Assembly: GCA_949316235.1 (NCBI GenBank)
Contig: OX438744.1
Location: forward strand, 1,302,001 to 1,366,000
Length of the DNA: 64,000 nucleotides
Reading direction: 5' to 3'
Origin: Oegoconia quadripuncta
Taxonomy: Eukaryota > Arthropoda > Insecta > Lepidoptera > Autostichidae
Each line of letters begins with the position of its first letter. Within the stretch, counting starts at the first letter, position 1. Both the position numbers and the translations under genes were made by a program. Under the pieces are notes generated by a model. That model made no database searches, was not told the DNA's origin, and saw nothing but the letters and a program-made list of their open reading frames with translations. This document shows, piece after piece, positions 9,276 through 21,002 of this stretch.

Positions 9276-10978
9276 TTTTTGTACCCTACATTGATTAAAA
9301 TATATTTGATTTTGGTTTTTGATTTTGTTATTTTGACATGGTCTATAAATCGACCGACCTCCCATTTGGGTTTTCACTTCAATTTGGTGATCCACGTACT
9401 TAGCCATCTTTTCGGCTTGCGTGTGTTGCAGGTTATACGTATTCCATATTGTATTATTATTATTTATTATCTGTCTATCTGCTAAGACCCTTAGCCGGCT
9501 TATTTACTTATAGCAATTAGTTACTAAGTACCATACAACAAAACCACGAACAAAGAATACTGTAGAAAAACGTACAAGTTTGCTGAGAAAGCATAATTTG
9601 TATCATGGAGGACTAAGTTCATTTGTTTTAGACTATACACAAATCATCGCCATCATCAGCTATACACCCTACTGCAGTACAGCCACATCTCTAAATGTAA
9701 ACCGTTCGTTTGGATCTACGCCACCTACCACTTTGATTAACTCCTCCGACCTAATATAGTGCGATAATTACGTTTCAGTCTCCCATCAAACGTGTGCCCA
9801 CAACGTGTGCCCTAGTAATCCGAATCTTACCGGTGATTAAACGTCCCCGTAATGAATGGCCAACCTGTCCGTTGTGGCCCGGACGCCGCTTTGATCGTAA
9901 ATGGGCTGCGAAGTATGCGGGAAGTGGAGAGGTAGCGGGAGCGGGTTTAAAACTGCGAGCGAGGAAAAAGGTTTGTGACAGCTGACCTATCATCGGTTCT
10001 GTCGCAACTAACAGCTGTCAAAATTCCACGGAATAAATCAGACTTTACAAATTATCAAATTCTCGTTAAGTTGACCTAAATGTCTTCGAAACGGTTTCAC
10101 AGATTTTCATCAAACGACACCGCGAATTTTTTTTCTTTTTTAATATTTAATATCACAGAAACTGCCTACAAATCATCAACACAACATTACTCAGATACAT
10201 CCTGACAAAAACTGGACACACATACACATAACGCCATCGACCTAACAAGCGTCGTTTATCTTGCGGGGTTTAAAAAATTGTGACTTTATTTTTTATTTAA
10301 TAATAAAAGAAATCTCACAACATGGCATTGGTATTGTATTACAGCGTTATCACAAGATCTACGTCGCATCAATGTTACAATCAACGTCGACTGTAGGCTC
10401 GATGTCGTTTAACAAATCGAGCTAAATGAACACAGCGCTTAATGATTATGATGGCTCCCACAATGTCGCTCGATCTAAGCTTGATCGATATCTATCTCCT
10501 CACACTGACAGGGCGTATTCTGGTCCTCAAGAATTTGATCTTATTGCCATCGACTTGCTAAGAAGAAGATATCAACTTGATTATTCGCCGATAGATGGCT
10601 GATTAGTTGAATAGCACGCAATGGTCGACTTCTGCCATATCTTCCTTGTAACCTTGAAATTAAAATTGACCAAACAGATCGATCAGCAAAAGGTGAGTGA
10701 TAATTTCTCCGTTTCATAATTTGATGACAGAATCTGACGGTGAAGTTAATTATTATTCGTTCAGTTTCTTCGCTCGTTTAACGGCCAAACAGTTTCTGTT
10801 GAAATGGCAAGACAAGGGTGTAAATGTCTATGCATATAACTACATGTTGTGTACTATGCATTCAGAGGTAGATAATAGTAGTTTGTTTAAATTAGTTTAG
10901 AAAATTCTTAATTCAACGTTCAAGCATTTATTTTAACCTAAGATCCGTAATATAAATTTTATTGGATTTGATTTTTCA
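9276..10978. other. Mostly unassigned DNA
   Basis: There is one GC-richer patch (9780-9990) with short open frames on both strands, but I see no splice sites that make an exon. About 10500-10540 has TATTCTGGTCCTCAAGAATTTG, which matches the end of the jockey-like relic at 58430. The block 10120-10280 resembles lepidopteran dispersed repeats with a GGACACACATACACATAACG motif (compare 30410-30540). Confidence 0.4.
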
Positions 10979-11210
10979 AATTCAAATTCAAAATTCAAAA
11001 ATGTTTTTATTTCGTAAGTTATAAGAATAACATTTGAAATCGTCATGACATACAGTTATCACTCATTCACTAGGCAGTCTCCCCAGAGAAGAACGAGCAA
11101 GAAACTCAGGGGTTGCTCTTTTTAAATAAGCCAATACAAATACAATTTGGAATAATTGTTAAATTTATGATTCGACAAAGAAAAATAAGAATAGAATCAC
11201 TTAACATCAT
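10979..11210 (-). mobile_element. LINE-A 3' UTR fragment
   Basis: It repeats the LINE-A terminus in reverse: TTATTTCGTAAGTTATAAGA, GGCAGTCTCCCCAGAGAAGA and GCAAGAAACTCAGGGGTTGC. No coding part. Confidence 0.85.
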
Positions 11211-11221
11211 GTTTTTTTTGG

Positions 11222-11552
11222 TTTTTTTTTTATGCACACCGGGTTGGTACTGGACCCCAATCACACCTGATGTTAAGTGAAGATGATGTCGAAGGTTGAA
11301 GCGTACTGACCCGGAAACCCCAACACACATTTGGAGAACTGGCTATCTTATTTCTGACAACCGGAACACTACAATGCTATTAACATTGCTGCTTGGCGGC
11401 AGATTTAGATAAGATGGTGGCAGCTAGCTAGGCGAACATTTAAAATGCCCTACCACCAACCAAACCGAGTACATACTTAAACATGTACCCCGCTGAGGAT
11501 CGAACCCGCGACCTCCGAATCGTAAACCCAATGTTGTTTACATTGAGCCACA
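11222..11552 (-). mobile_element. SINE-1, full length
   Basis: Complete body and tRNA-like head with A and B boxes on minus. The B-box region reads GGTTCGATCCTCAGCGGGGT. It faces a truncated SINE-1 head at 11669. Confidence 0.92.
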
Positions 11553-11668
11553 TACAGTCATTAAGTTATTAATGAAATTTCTGACCACCCCATTTGGGAT
11601 AAAGATTATTACGTTATATATGTGTATGGTTATATAAAAACTTTTTAACAAAAAAATTTTTAACAAAA

Positions 11669-11764
11669 AATGTAAACAACATTGGGTTTACGATTCGGAG
11701 GTCGCGGGTTCGATCCCCAGCGGGGTACATGTTGTAAGTCCTCGGTTTGTTTAAAAAAAAAAAA
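11669..11764 (+). mobile_element. SINE-1 head only
   Basis: ATGTAAACAACATTGGGTTT and GGTTCGATCCCCAGCGGGGT are intact, but the body stops after CTCGGTTTG and runs into an A-run. So it is the tRNA-like head joined directly to poly-A. Confidence 0.85.
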
Positions 11765-11924
11765 TGCCTTATAGAGTCGGAAATACGGGCCTTATAGAGT
11801 CCTAGAGAACTAATAGGAATGCTCAGATGGCCAAAACCACCGGCCGCAAGCAAAAAAATATAGGCAAGGTGTCGTGAGTGTTATTTTAGGAGAAATAGGT
11901 CCGGAAATCGCCTTTCCATATCTT

Positions 11925-12115
11925 TTTTTTATATGAGAGGGCCGCCATCGAGCATGCGGGTCACCTGATGGAAAGCAATCACCGCCGCCCATGGACACGT
12001 GCGTTGCCGGCCTTTGATGAAGGTCCATTTTCAAAACCTCACAATGAATAACCCTCCATCTTCAGCAGGTGTCGTTCCGCGTATCACTTTTGATCCTGGC
12101 TTCCACGAATGACAG
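11925..12115 (-). mobile_element. LINE-B-tailed variant 3' end
   Basis: On plus: T-run, ATATGAGAGGGCCGCCATCG, GGGTCACCTGATGGAAAGCA, then the alternative block AACCCTCCATCTTCAGCAGG also found within 8703-8823. Confidence 0.75.
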
Positions 12116-12640
12116 CGGGAGCGCGGAAAGTGTAACTGTTCACGGCGATAACAGATTTTCATGGTATTTCGTTAATTTTCCACTTGACAGATTATTAATC
12201 TTCGTGTACCAACGTCAAGCGGGGTGTTTAGACGTGGAGCACCTGAGACGGCTTACTAATAAGTTACCTGAGGCCTTCTTAAGCCCGGTTTACGCTTTGA
12301 TTAGTGATTTGAGTGCGTTTACACGACGCTAGTTCATGCGCGAGTTACTTGCACATTTCATACGGCCTTCATTTGATATTTATAATTTATGTGTAGGTAG
12401 AGATTTACGTATGCACGATTAAAAAAAAATAAGAAAATACGCCAAGAGCGCACACAGCACACTTCTTCTGTTGAAGGAACGGCACGCTCTCGGCGACGAT
12501 AGTACGACAAAGATCTTGTCTGTGCATGTCGCGTTATTTCCCGGGTGATCCACTTCTTGTAGCAATTTAGCAAAGGAAAGGAAAGGAATTTTCTATTGAT
12601 CTATGTATGTATATGTATGTAAATATATGAAATTTATTCA
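12116..12640. other. Unassigned
   Basis: Moderate GC with short open frames on both strands, including a plus frame to 12332. No splice or family support. I would not annotate a gene. Confidence 0.35.
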
Positions 12641-12850
12641 CGTAGTTTGTATCTGCATCCCTATTTAATACCGCACAACCTACCTATTTCAAATGTACTG
12701 TCCTTATACCCAAAGGTTGCCTGGAAGAGATCGCTTTTAGTGATAAGGTCGCCAAATTGTACATTCTATTCTTACCACTTTTCTGAAACTGTATTTTCTT
12801 GTCTGTTGTGCAATAAAGTGTATTTGTGTTGTATTGTATTGTATTGTAAT
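12641..12850 (+). mobile_element. LINE 3' end with (TGTAT)n tail
   Basis: It contains TTGCCTGGAAGAGATCGCTT, GTGATAAGGTCGCC, then TTGTGCAATAAAGTGTATTT and five-base TGTAT repeats. The same 3' UTR family occurs reversed at 28440-28575 and around 56205-56300. Confidence 0.7.
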
Positions 12851-13470
12851 GCCAAGGATATCACCAGCAGTACCATTAGCAGAATAATGCTACGGACTTT
12901 CAGCTGTTCGTTGGAACTTTTATAGTCGCCGGCCGACGCATTTTGACTCAGAAATACCTCTTCTTTTGTTTCTGTCGATCCCATATTTATATCTATGTGT
13001 GTGTAGGTAGAGCTCATAATATAATGTATAATGGTACCCTTTGACTGGCTTTCATTGAGATCAACACAAATAACACAACATAATTTTAAATAGGATAAGG
13101 ATAGATAAGACATGAACTTTGCAACATAATGGGCAACGTAATTTTGATAAACTCAATGAAAATAGTCTATGTACTCTTGCAAAAAAAAAAAAACTGTGTT
13201 AAGATCTACAATCCCGTTGGTTTTGCTAACTTGCGTAACAAGCCCGCAATACAAAGATATAATTGTAACATAATGTTGAGGGCAGGCTGAAAACCAGTGC
13301 TGAGTGATTCACGTCACTCAGTGTTTACTGAGACTGTCCCCCACACACGCACTCATTGTAGTACCTAGTTAGTCATAGAGCCGTGTTGGTGGATCGATCT
13401 TGAGACTGGGATCGCGTCTCGATCTCGATATTATAGTTTTCTTTTATTTTTTTGTTTTTTTTTTTTTTTT
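12851..13470. other. Unassigned
   Basis: No gene or known repeat recognised apart from an A-run at about 13180. The minus frame 13113-12772 runs into the LINE tail and is not credible. Confidence 0.35.
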
Positions 13471-13880
13471 TTTTTTTTATATGAGAGGGCGGCAAACGAG
13501 CATGCGGGTCACCTGATGGAAAGCAATCACCGCCGCCCATGGACACCCGCAACACCAAAAGGGTCACAGATGCGTTGCCGGCCTTTGAGGAAGGTGTCCA
13601 CCCCAGAATAAGTAGGGCAGCCTGAGCGATGAGGGATTCTCCAGCACTAATAGTGCTGGTACCCTCCTGGGGTACTAACTCTTTAAATACCGCTACCATT
13701 CTGGAGAGAGACTGGAAGGTGGGCCTCCGGCGCCCTCGCTCACCGGACGAAGCGCAGTGGCAAAATGCCACTACTCAGACGTCGGTCTTCTGCGAGAGGG
13801 TGGTACTTCCCCGGTCGAGCCGGCCCATTCATGCTGCAAGCTAATAGCTTACAGCGTGGCTCTACCACTACAGATACAGA
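13471..13880 (-). mobile_element. Short composite retroposon with LINE-B tail, copy 1
   Basis: The minus strand reads GTGGTAGAGCCACGCTGTAA, AGCTTGCAGCATGAATGGGC, CCACCCTCTCGCAGAAGACC, GCGCTTCGTCCGGTGAGCGA, about 120 bp unique to this copy, and the LINE-B terminus. The same 5' block is joined to the same tail at 16873-17191. It has no RT. Confidence 0.8.
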
Positions 13881-14611
13881 TACTGTTGCAATATGAAACA
13901 GGTTCTCAAGCGTGAGCTGGTGGCCATCTCGGTCTCGAGAGCGGTTTGTGGGATGCGGACCTTGATTTCCTCTGTTTTGATTTCTTGTATGTTGTTGTGG
14001 TTTTTTTTTCGGTGTGTGGAAATAACACTCAACCTCATGTGGCGACTCAAGCCAGTCCTGCCGGGCTGCCGCCGCTGTGTTTTGAATTCGCCGTTAAAGG
14101 GACTCGATTACAATGTGCACACAATCGAACGGATACGCTTCTGGACTGGCTTTCCATTTAGCGACACTTATACATTGAAATTGAATGTTGTACTAAAATT
14201 CAAATCTTAGAAAGCAAAACTAATAATAAGAAATAATAAGATAAAAAAAAAAACCTACTTCGAAAAGCTAAATATCTTACTTCCATAAAATATGAGGGAA
14301 CTATGACGAACCACTCCACTATGACTCGACGTTTGCTGGATGAATGATTTTCGGATTTGGGTTTTCATCTGACTCTTATTTTCGGGGTCTCATTAAGTTT
14401 GTTCGAAAAACACATTTTTATCATTAAGTTTGTTCGAAAGGCACATTAATGGAACTAATTTAGTGGAACTTTCTATGCAATTCCCTTTTTCTTTTTCCAT
14501 ACACATAGATACAATGTCGGAAGCTTTACGCTGACTAAGGCGCAACCGCTTTCATTGTATTAATTATAATTTATAATAACAATCAATATACGGCATCTTT
14601 TTTTTTTATTC
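13881..14611. other. Unassigned
   Basis: No credible exon. A plus-strand frame at 13893-14210 has no splice context, and the rest is AT-rich. Confidence 0.35.
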
Positions 14612-14939
14612 TTTTTTTATGCACTACGGGTTGGTACTTGACCTCAATCACACCTGATGTTAAGTGAAGATGAGGTCGAAGGTGGAAGCGTACTGACCCG
14701 GAAACCCCAACACATTTGGGGGACTGGCTATCTTAACTCTGACAACCGGAACACAAGAATGCTATTAACATTGTTGCTTGGCGGCAGATTTAGATAAGAT
14801 GGTGGTAGGTAGCCAGGCGGACATTTCAAATGCCCTACCACCAACCAAACCGAGTACTTAAACATGTACCCCGCTGGGGATCGAACCCGCGACCTCCGAA
14901 TCGTAAACCCAATGTTGTTTACATTGAGCCACGAAGGCA
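14612..14939 (-). mobile_element. SINE-1, full length
   Basis: Head (A box TGGCTCAATGT, B box GGTTCGATCCC), body and poly-A are all present on minus. Confidence 0.93.
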
Positions 14940-14999
14940 TCCAAACGAAAAACATGTCTTTTCCTAATTATCACGAATTAATATCCTAATAATGGCGAT

Positions 15000-15141
15000 C
15001 CTGCCATCATTGTATCCATCCATGACTCAAGAATAAATGTAAGTATTCATCTCACAAAAATTCACACCTTACAGGATTCGTACCCGCAACCGTTGGTTTC
15101 GCTGACAGGGTTACTATCCAAGACACCAATCGGGCGTCATA
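15000..15141 (-). mobile_element. SINE-2 5' part, diverged
   Basis: It carries ACCCGCAACCGTTGGTTTCG and GACAGGGTTACTATCC on plus, the reverse of the SINE-2 head. The B box has a substitution (GATTCGTACCC on plus) and the 3' half is missing. Confidence 0.75.
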
Positions 15142-15520
15142 TGTAAGTAAAGTTCAAATGTAAAATCTAAACAATGCATATTTAACAAAAACGATTATCT
15201 AATTAATAGTTAACCCGACAGGAAAATGATTCATGATGTATTTGACACGTCTCAAGGGTCTGGTATATGTCTGAAACATAAATTACTCGCGTATGACAGA
15301 TTGCCGACGCAAGATTGCAGGGGTGGTGGTTTGGTATAACTTGAGAGCGTATTATGTCTGATAGGTATGTGACGTCAAATCACCTATACCCTTAACTTGA
15401 CACATTGCTCTAAATAACTCTGAAACTGTTTTAGCTATTAGTCCTGAACTGCTTATTATAATAACCTCATTAAATTTAAGAAACCTTCGAAAGACTATGA
15501 TTATTTTCTCTGATGACGAT
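15142..15520. other. Unassigned
   Basis: No gene or repeat family recognised. Confidence 0.35.
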
Positions 15521-15608
15521 CAGCCGAAAGAGGTCCACTGCTGGACAAAGATCACCACACCGATCTACGCTGCGCTGACCGCATCCAGCGGTTTCCTGCG
15601 ATCTTTAC
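15521..15608. mobile_element. Dispersed lepidopteran repeat fragment
   Basis: GAGGTCCACTGCTGGACAAAG and GCGCTGACCGCATCCAGCGG match the general pattern of a common lepidopteran repeat with CACTGCTGGACA and GCATCCAGCGGC motifs. Recognised from memory of the pattern only. Confidence 0.4.
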
Positions 15609-15609
15609 G

Positions 15610-16297
15610 ACGGTATCTTGCTGTGGGGAAATGCCGCGGATATCAATACAATCTTTGTTTTACAAAAACGAGCCGTTCGCGCAATTTATCAATTGAGACC
15701 TGCAGTGTCACTTAGAGACAGATTTAAAGAGTATAATATTCTAACCTTTTCGTCACAGTACATTTTTGAAAATCTAATATATGTCAAAAAAAATATAGCA
15801 TCATTTAGGAAAAATAGTGATAAACATGATGTCAATACAAGAAATAAAGATAAACTTGCAGGTCACATAAGTCGCCTCCACAAAGTCAGTAATTCATTCA
15901 AAGGGTTATGTATACGCTTTTTCAATAAAGTTCCTGTTGATATACAAAATCTTCCTTTCAATAAATTTAAAGATACTATAAAACAGAAACTTATTAAGAA
16001 AGCATATTATAAAATATCAGATTATTTAGATGATAAACAATCATGGACATAACCAGCCCGTTCGCATAACCAGGCTATTTCACAATTAATAATGAAATAT
16101 TATAATATAAAATAATAATTTTGTAATATAAAAACCTTTTTTTAAAAAGAGCGACCTCTCGAGTTTCTTGCTTGTTCTTCTCAGGGGAAAATTGCCTTTT
16201 GAACAAGCAGTAGCTTTAAAAATGTAAAATCTGACTATTTTAAGTGTACCCTGTGTACCTACAAAATAAAGCATTTTTTGATTTTGATTTTATCAAA
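15610..16297 (+). pseudogene. LINE-A, 5'-truncated, C-terminal RT region
   Basis: The coding remnant (15618-16052) starts in the WGNAADIN region, keeps LQKRAVRAIYQLRPA and ends SDYLDDKQSWT. A 240-bp 3' UTR and a TTTTGA tail follow. The terminal part is nearly identical to 18613-18960 and 23433-23745, so this subfamily is relatively young. The polymerase core is missing. Confidence 0.88.
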
Positions 16298-16872
16298 TCG
16301 CGGTCCACCTCGTGGGGGGCCTGCCCACGTTGCGTCTTCCGGTGCGTGGTCGCCACTCGAGAACCTTTCCACCCCAACGGCCGTCGGTCCTATGAGCAAT
16401 GTGCCCCGCCCACTGCCACATAAGTTTGTCAATTCTTCGGGCTATATCAATCACCTTGGTTCTCCTGCGGATCTCCTCATTTCTGATTCGATCCCGCAGG
16501 GAGACTCCGAGCATAGCTCTCTCCATTGCCCTTCTTATGAGGCCCATAGTGAGCGACCACGTTCCAGTTCCATATGTCATCACTGGCAACACACATTGAT
16601 CAAAGACTTTCGTCTTAAGCCATTGCAGTATTTGGGACGAGAAGTTGTTACGTATAGCTTCCCAAACGCTGCCCAGCCGAGTTGGATTCGACAATTGGAT
16701 TCCACTACCTTGTCAAAGTTGAATTTACCTAACTGGACTGTTTGTCCCAGGTATACGAGTACGTAGGTGCTCGTCGAGAACTTCGAGGGTAGATTCTCCT
16801 ATCTTCAGAGGTGTGGGTGCAATATGGGCATTCATCATGGTTTTTGTCTTGTCCATATTTTAAGACCCACTC
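16298..16872 (-). pseudogene. RTE-like LINE, C-terminal fragment with frameshifts
   Basis: The minus frame contains CVLPVMTYGTGTWSLT, RAMLGVSLRDRIRNEEIR, WQWAGHIAHRTDGRWG and RTGRRNVGRPPTRW. These are the thumb/C-terminal signatures of the RT-endonuclease proteins of lepidopteran RTE-type LINEs. Upstream, LGQTVQLGKFNFDK and MDKTKTMMNAH lie in other frames, so at least two frameshifts separate them. Dead. Confidence 0.8.
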
Positions 16873-17191
16873 CTGAAGTGGTAGAGCCACGCTGTAAGCT
16901 AGTTTATCTTTTAGCTTGCAGCATGAATGGGCCGGCTCGACCGGGGAAGTGCCACCCTCTCGCAGAAGACCGACGTCTGAGTAGTGGCATTTAGCCACTG
17001 CGCTTCGTCCGGTGAGCGAGGGCGCCGGAGGCCCAATCTCCCAGTCACTCTCCAGAATGACACCTACCTCAAAGGCCGGCAACGCATCTGTGACCCTTTT
17101 GGTGCTGCGGGTGTCCATGGGCGGCGGTGATTGCTTTCCATCAGGTGACCCGCATGCTCGTTTGCCGCCCTCTCATATAAAAAAAAAACAG
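16873..17191 (+). mobile_element. Short composite retroposon with LINE-B tail, copy 2
   Basis: Same order as 13880-13471 (minus): GTGGTAGAGCCACGCTGTAA ... CGCTTCGTCCGGTGAGCGAG ... AAAGGCCGGCAACGCATCTG ... poly-A. It is shorter in the middle. It abuts the RTE-like fragment. Confidence 0.8.
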
Positions 17192-18612
17192 ACCCCATTG
17201 AGGTCATCGACCATTTTGATGAGGATCAATAGGATACATAAATCTTAAAAAACTAACATTTTAAAAATATCGAATTTAAAAGGATATTATTTTCCATTAG
17301 TAATCAAAACTTAAAATAGCTCTAATATAGTTTCAATACTCTTTTTCAAAAATATTCTCTGCTATCTTTTTAGAACTATGTACGTGCTTTATGTGTATAA
17401 AGTTTAATTAGAATTCTGGATTTGAAAGTTTGTATGGAATACCGTGCGGAAGAAACCCTTAAGCCTTTAGGCGCCGCGCCGGTCACCGGTGACCGCAAAT
17501 AATTGATTTACAATTGTGTCTGCGGTTAACGTGTTAATGATATTCTCAGGTATAATTTTACAATTTTATAATTTTGGGGAGCTAATCTAAGTACACCAAG
17601 CGTGTTTGTCATTCACGTAATCACAATTTGTAATAATCTTTTTTTTTGCTAATGTTGTTTTGATATGATCTTTAATTTTTTTCTCAGTTAGATTAATGAT
17701 ATTCTCAAGTATAAGCGTTAGTACTATATTAATTATGTGGTATAAGGTTATAAACACGTATATAGTGTCCCATAAATTATGTATTAACTTTGCTTAGTCT
17801 AAACATAGGGGTGGCCAATTTGTTCTTATATCTCAAATTTAAGTTATGCTTATCATTATTTTTGTACTCGCGTATACAGACTTTGTGTTGAGAATTACCA
17901 TCCCATGAAAAAGCTGACCTTTAAGTCTTGTTACCTCATAACATAGTGTAACGAATATCATCCCAACGAAAACACAAGCCATCTAAAAAAATTCTCAAAC
18001 TTAAGTTATTCTTATCACTATTTTCCGCGAATGCTCAACTTAATATTTGACTTTTTTTTTTAATTTATTTGCTTTTAGGAGAACTTACAGCTAATACATA
18101 AGATATCATATGAACATTGTATATAAAAATGCCAATTACAAGTTCCCACATGTAAGTTAAGAAAGTTAAGAAAAAGAAAAAAGAAAAAACATTAAATAAA
18201 TAACTTTCACTTACGTGTCACCCCCTGCACGCAGTCATAAAGATTTTGACTGGCCTATAAATCTCCCAACTTTTCATTTGGCAGCCTTGAAACCCGCAAA
18301 GTTTTCCCATCATTAAACACTAACAATGACGTTGTTATACGTCGCCAAACTTATCAACACAACAGTTTAGGCGGCTGAACGCGAATTTGCGGCGTGCGGA
18401 TTATCCGTCAGATTCCGTCAGTGGATCCTATAAGTGAGGAATTTGTCTGGAATCCGATTAGTTGTGGTTTTGGCTCGACAAATCCATATCCAAGTGTTAA
18501 TAACGTGTGACTTGTCTATTAAGTAGTGCTTTCACTTTGCCGGGACTGCCAAGTAGGTAAGTACGATATAAAAAGTTAAGATCATACTTCCAGTACAGAA
18601 TAGTTTTTAAAG
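17192..18612. other. AT-rich, unassigned
   Basis: No exon found. Notable bits are a 16-bp perfect palindrome CGGTCACCGGTGACCG at 17480, and a segment near 17558-17632 (TTTATAATTTTGGGGAGC, AAGTACACCAAGCG) repeated at 8372-8430. There is also a GTAAGT at about 18558 after non-coding sequence. Confidence 0.4.
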
Positions 18613-18960
18613 CTATCTTCCTTTCAATAAATTTAAAGATACTATAAAACAGAAACTTATTAAGAAAGCATATTATAAAATATCAGATTATTTAGATGAT
18701 AAACAATCATGGACATAACCAGCCCGTTCGCATAACCAGGCTATTTCACAATTAATAATGAAATATTATAATATAAAATAATAATTTTGTAATATAAAAA
18801 CCTTTTTTTAAAAGAGCGACCTCTCGAGTTTCTTGCTTGTTCTTCTCAGGGGAAAATTGCCTTTTGAACAAGCAGTAGCTTTAAAAATGTAAAATCTGAC
18901 TATTTTAAGTGTACCCTGTGTACCTACAAAATAAAGCATTTTTTGATTTTTTTTTTTTTT
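18613..18960 (+). pseudogene. LINE-A 3' end, strongly truncated
   Basis: It encodes only the last 34 or so residues (ending SDYLDDKQSWT) plus the full 3' UTR and a TTTTGATTTTT tail. It is almost identical to 15950-16297. Confidence 0.88.
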
Positions 18961-19139
18961 TTGCTAAATATCACCGAAACGTGTTAACCTATTCCTATCA
19001 AGCATGGCTAAGAAGCTGTCCCCCCGGTTAGTTTTAAAAGCAAAAAATTGTGCTGAAATCGGACGAGCGTTACTGAGATACATGCCGACAAAGATTAGAC
19101 TAGATGAGTGTGTGTGTGTGTGTGAGGTGGGGGGGGGGG

Positions 19140-19202
19140 GTTCATATGCACAACGGGTTTGTACTTGACCTCAATCACACCTGATGTTGTTAAGTGAAGA
19201 TT
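19140..19202 (-). mobile_element. SINE-1 3' scrap
   Basis: It shows ATGCACAACGGGTTTGTACT and ACCTCAATCACACCTGATGT on plus. Truncated. Confidence 0.7.
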
Positions 19203-19750
19203 TCTCATTTCCGGATAAAACGTTTAAAAAATGTTTCGATGATTGGATTATTCATTGGCGTAAGTGTATCGTTTTTTTTATGCACGACGTTGACATTGAC
19301 GTTGCGTGCCGCTTGTGCCGCGTTGCTGCCATGACGGTAGTCATATATTCCATAATTACTCGAATTTTTAACGTATCCGTGATGACGAAAAAGATTGAAA
19401 TGCGATGAAAATGTAACACTAATCAATAAACAAATGACTACTTTTAGAAAAAGAATTCCATGTTCTTAAAATAAAATTAATTTGAAATTAGAATTCTTAG
19501 CCAAACAAAAATTATTTTGATTTGAAATGGCCAGTACTGCAGAACGGCAATTTCATAGGTAATGACCTATTATAATAATTCAAATACAATGGACAATATC
19601 TAGCAATTTATGTAATTAATTTTACTAAATTATTCATACTTAAATTAATGAAAGTACCACATTATAATTGAAATCAGACGCAGACATAAACTGGAAAATT
19701 CGTTTGTATTTTTAACAGACGTTGAAAACTATACAGAATGTTCTTTTCCA
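19203..19750. other. Unassigned
   Basis: AT-rich. The minus frame 19426-19205 and plus frame 19184-19408 overlap and have no support. Confidence 0.35.
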
Positions 19751-20379
19751 TTAGCTTTGAACCGTTCGCCCGTATGAAAACATCAACACCTGCACATCGG
19801 AGATAACAGTTAACTGAAACGAGAAAATGGAACCAATGAATTTTGTTTTGTGAAGTATTTCGTTGTGTGAAATTAATCAATAACTCGAGAATCCTTTTAA
19901 GTCATCCAAGATCTTATAGCTGTAGGTTAGGTCTAGTCGTTTTCGTGTGGAGCCGTCACTAACTAAAGGAGTGATTACATACTTACATATCGGAGATGGG
20001 CGTTGCTAGCGACCGGGACGGTGCCAGTCGCGTGGTAAAGGGTGGCTCGGACAATGGCGATACTATTGCAAACTACCATAGGCAAATCGACAACGTATTC
20101 ACATTCGATTATAATCATGGAACCTGAGATGATTTCTGTTGAAGAGAAAACATGTGCACGCCCCTCGTGCCATACAACTTGACCCCCGCGTGCACTCTGT
20201 GGAACACAGCTGTTTTTCTGTAGTTCCTCCTTGCTCAAATCCATTGATCAACTTCTTATTAGCTAACGACTCACCGGATTCTTTCAAGCTTCGGTGATAA
20301 TAATGAAATCACTCACAGTCGTGGATGTGTGCAGTGGAGCTCCGACTCCTTTGAAGGCTCGTAGCAAAGTGTCTGTCAT
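19751..20379 (-). CDS. Possible three-exon small host gene, unknown function
   Basis: Not recognised. On minus an ATG at 20379 opens a 63-bp exon (MTDTLLRAFKGVGAPLHTST) ending before GTGAGT. A 120-bp intron ends in CTGTGTTCCACAG. A 210-bp exon 20196-19987 follows, with 70 open codons including GGQVVWHEGRAHVF and LYHATGTVPVASNAHLRY, ending before GTAAGT. The third exon, after TCTCGTTTCAG, runs 19813-19751 and stops at TAA after GRTVQS. All junctions are phase 0, giving about 111 residues with no signal peptide or domain I know. It would lie on the same strand as, and inside the long intron of, the proline-rich gene. The model rests only on splice consensus and phase. Confidence 0.38.
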
Positions 20380-20548
20380 TTTCGATGTGCAGACCTTATA
20401 TTACCGTTAATGTCGTCACGGCGCCGTTTCCGGCGATACCAGCACCACCAAGTTTAGTTCCCACAGTAAACCGCGTATTAAGATAGTCAGTTGATCGTTT
20501 GAATAATGAATTCTATCGCTAATTTATCGCTATCTGCGACATACATAT

Positions 20549-20690
20549 GCTCACGCCTGTTTCCCGTTTCGGTAGGCAGAGACTATTGATTTCCACTTGC
20601 AACGATCCAGACATACGTCTTCCACTCCAATTAAATGCTTCATGCACGTTCGTTGGTTAGTGGTTGACGGCATCTGACCTTTTGCGAGTA
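20549..20690 (-). mobile_element. LINE-derived 3' fragment, second copy
   Basis: TCACGCCTGTTTCCCGTTTC, GGTAGGCAGAGACTAT and TTCCACTTGCAACGATCC parallel the block at 3449-3595. Around it (20380-21002) I see no gene; 20846-20960 looks like another LINE 3' end in reverse. Confidence 0.55.
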
Positions 20691-21002
20691 CGTCAGACGT
20701 CAGTCACTAGATTGACGTAAGTCCAAACCAATGCTCCGCAAAGGGAATAGGATGGAATAGTCCCTTCAGTGGACCGTCTGATGCCTGCAGATGTCCCATC
20801 TTCAATATTAATGCTTAAGTCAAATGTAATACAAACAGGTACCAATAAGAATAAGAATAGTTTATTATGAAAGCCACAACACGATGCAAAAACAAAGAAG
20901 TAGTAAATTATAGCTAAAATAGAAATACAATTATGAAGATGAGATTAGATTAGACAGCTAACAGATGTAACTACTGCAAGATTAGTTTACTTTAGTTACT
21001 TC

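Noticed and set aside
9780..9990. GC-rich patch as a CpG-type promoter or exon
   Set aside because: Open frames on both strands, but no splice sites and no core promoter; left unassigned.
18301..18560. Possible 5' untranslated first exon on plus ending at GTAAGT
   Set aside because: A single donor site without a downstream acceptor exon or promoter evidence is too little.
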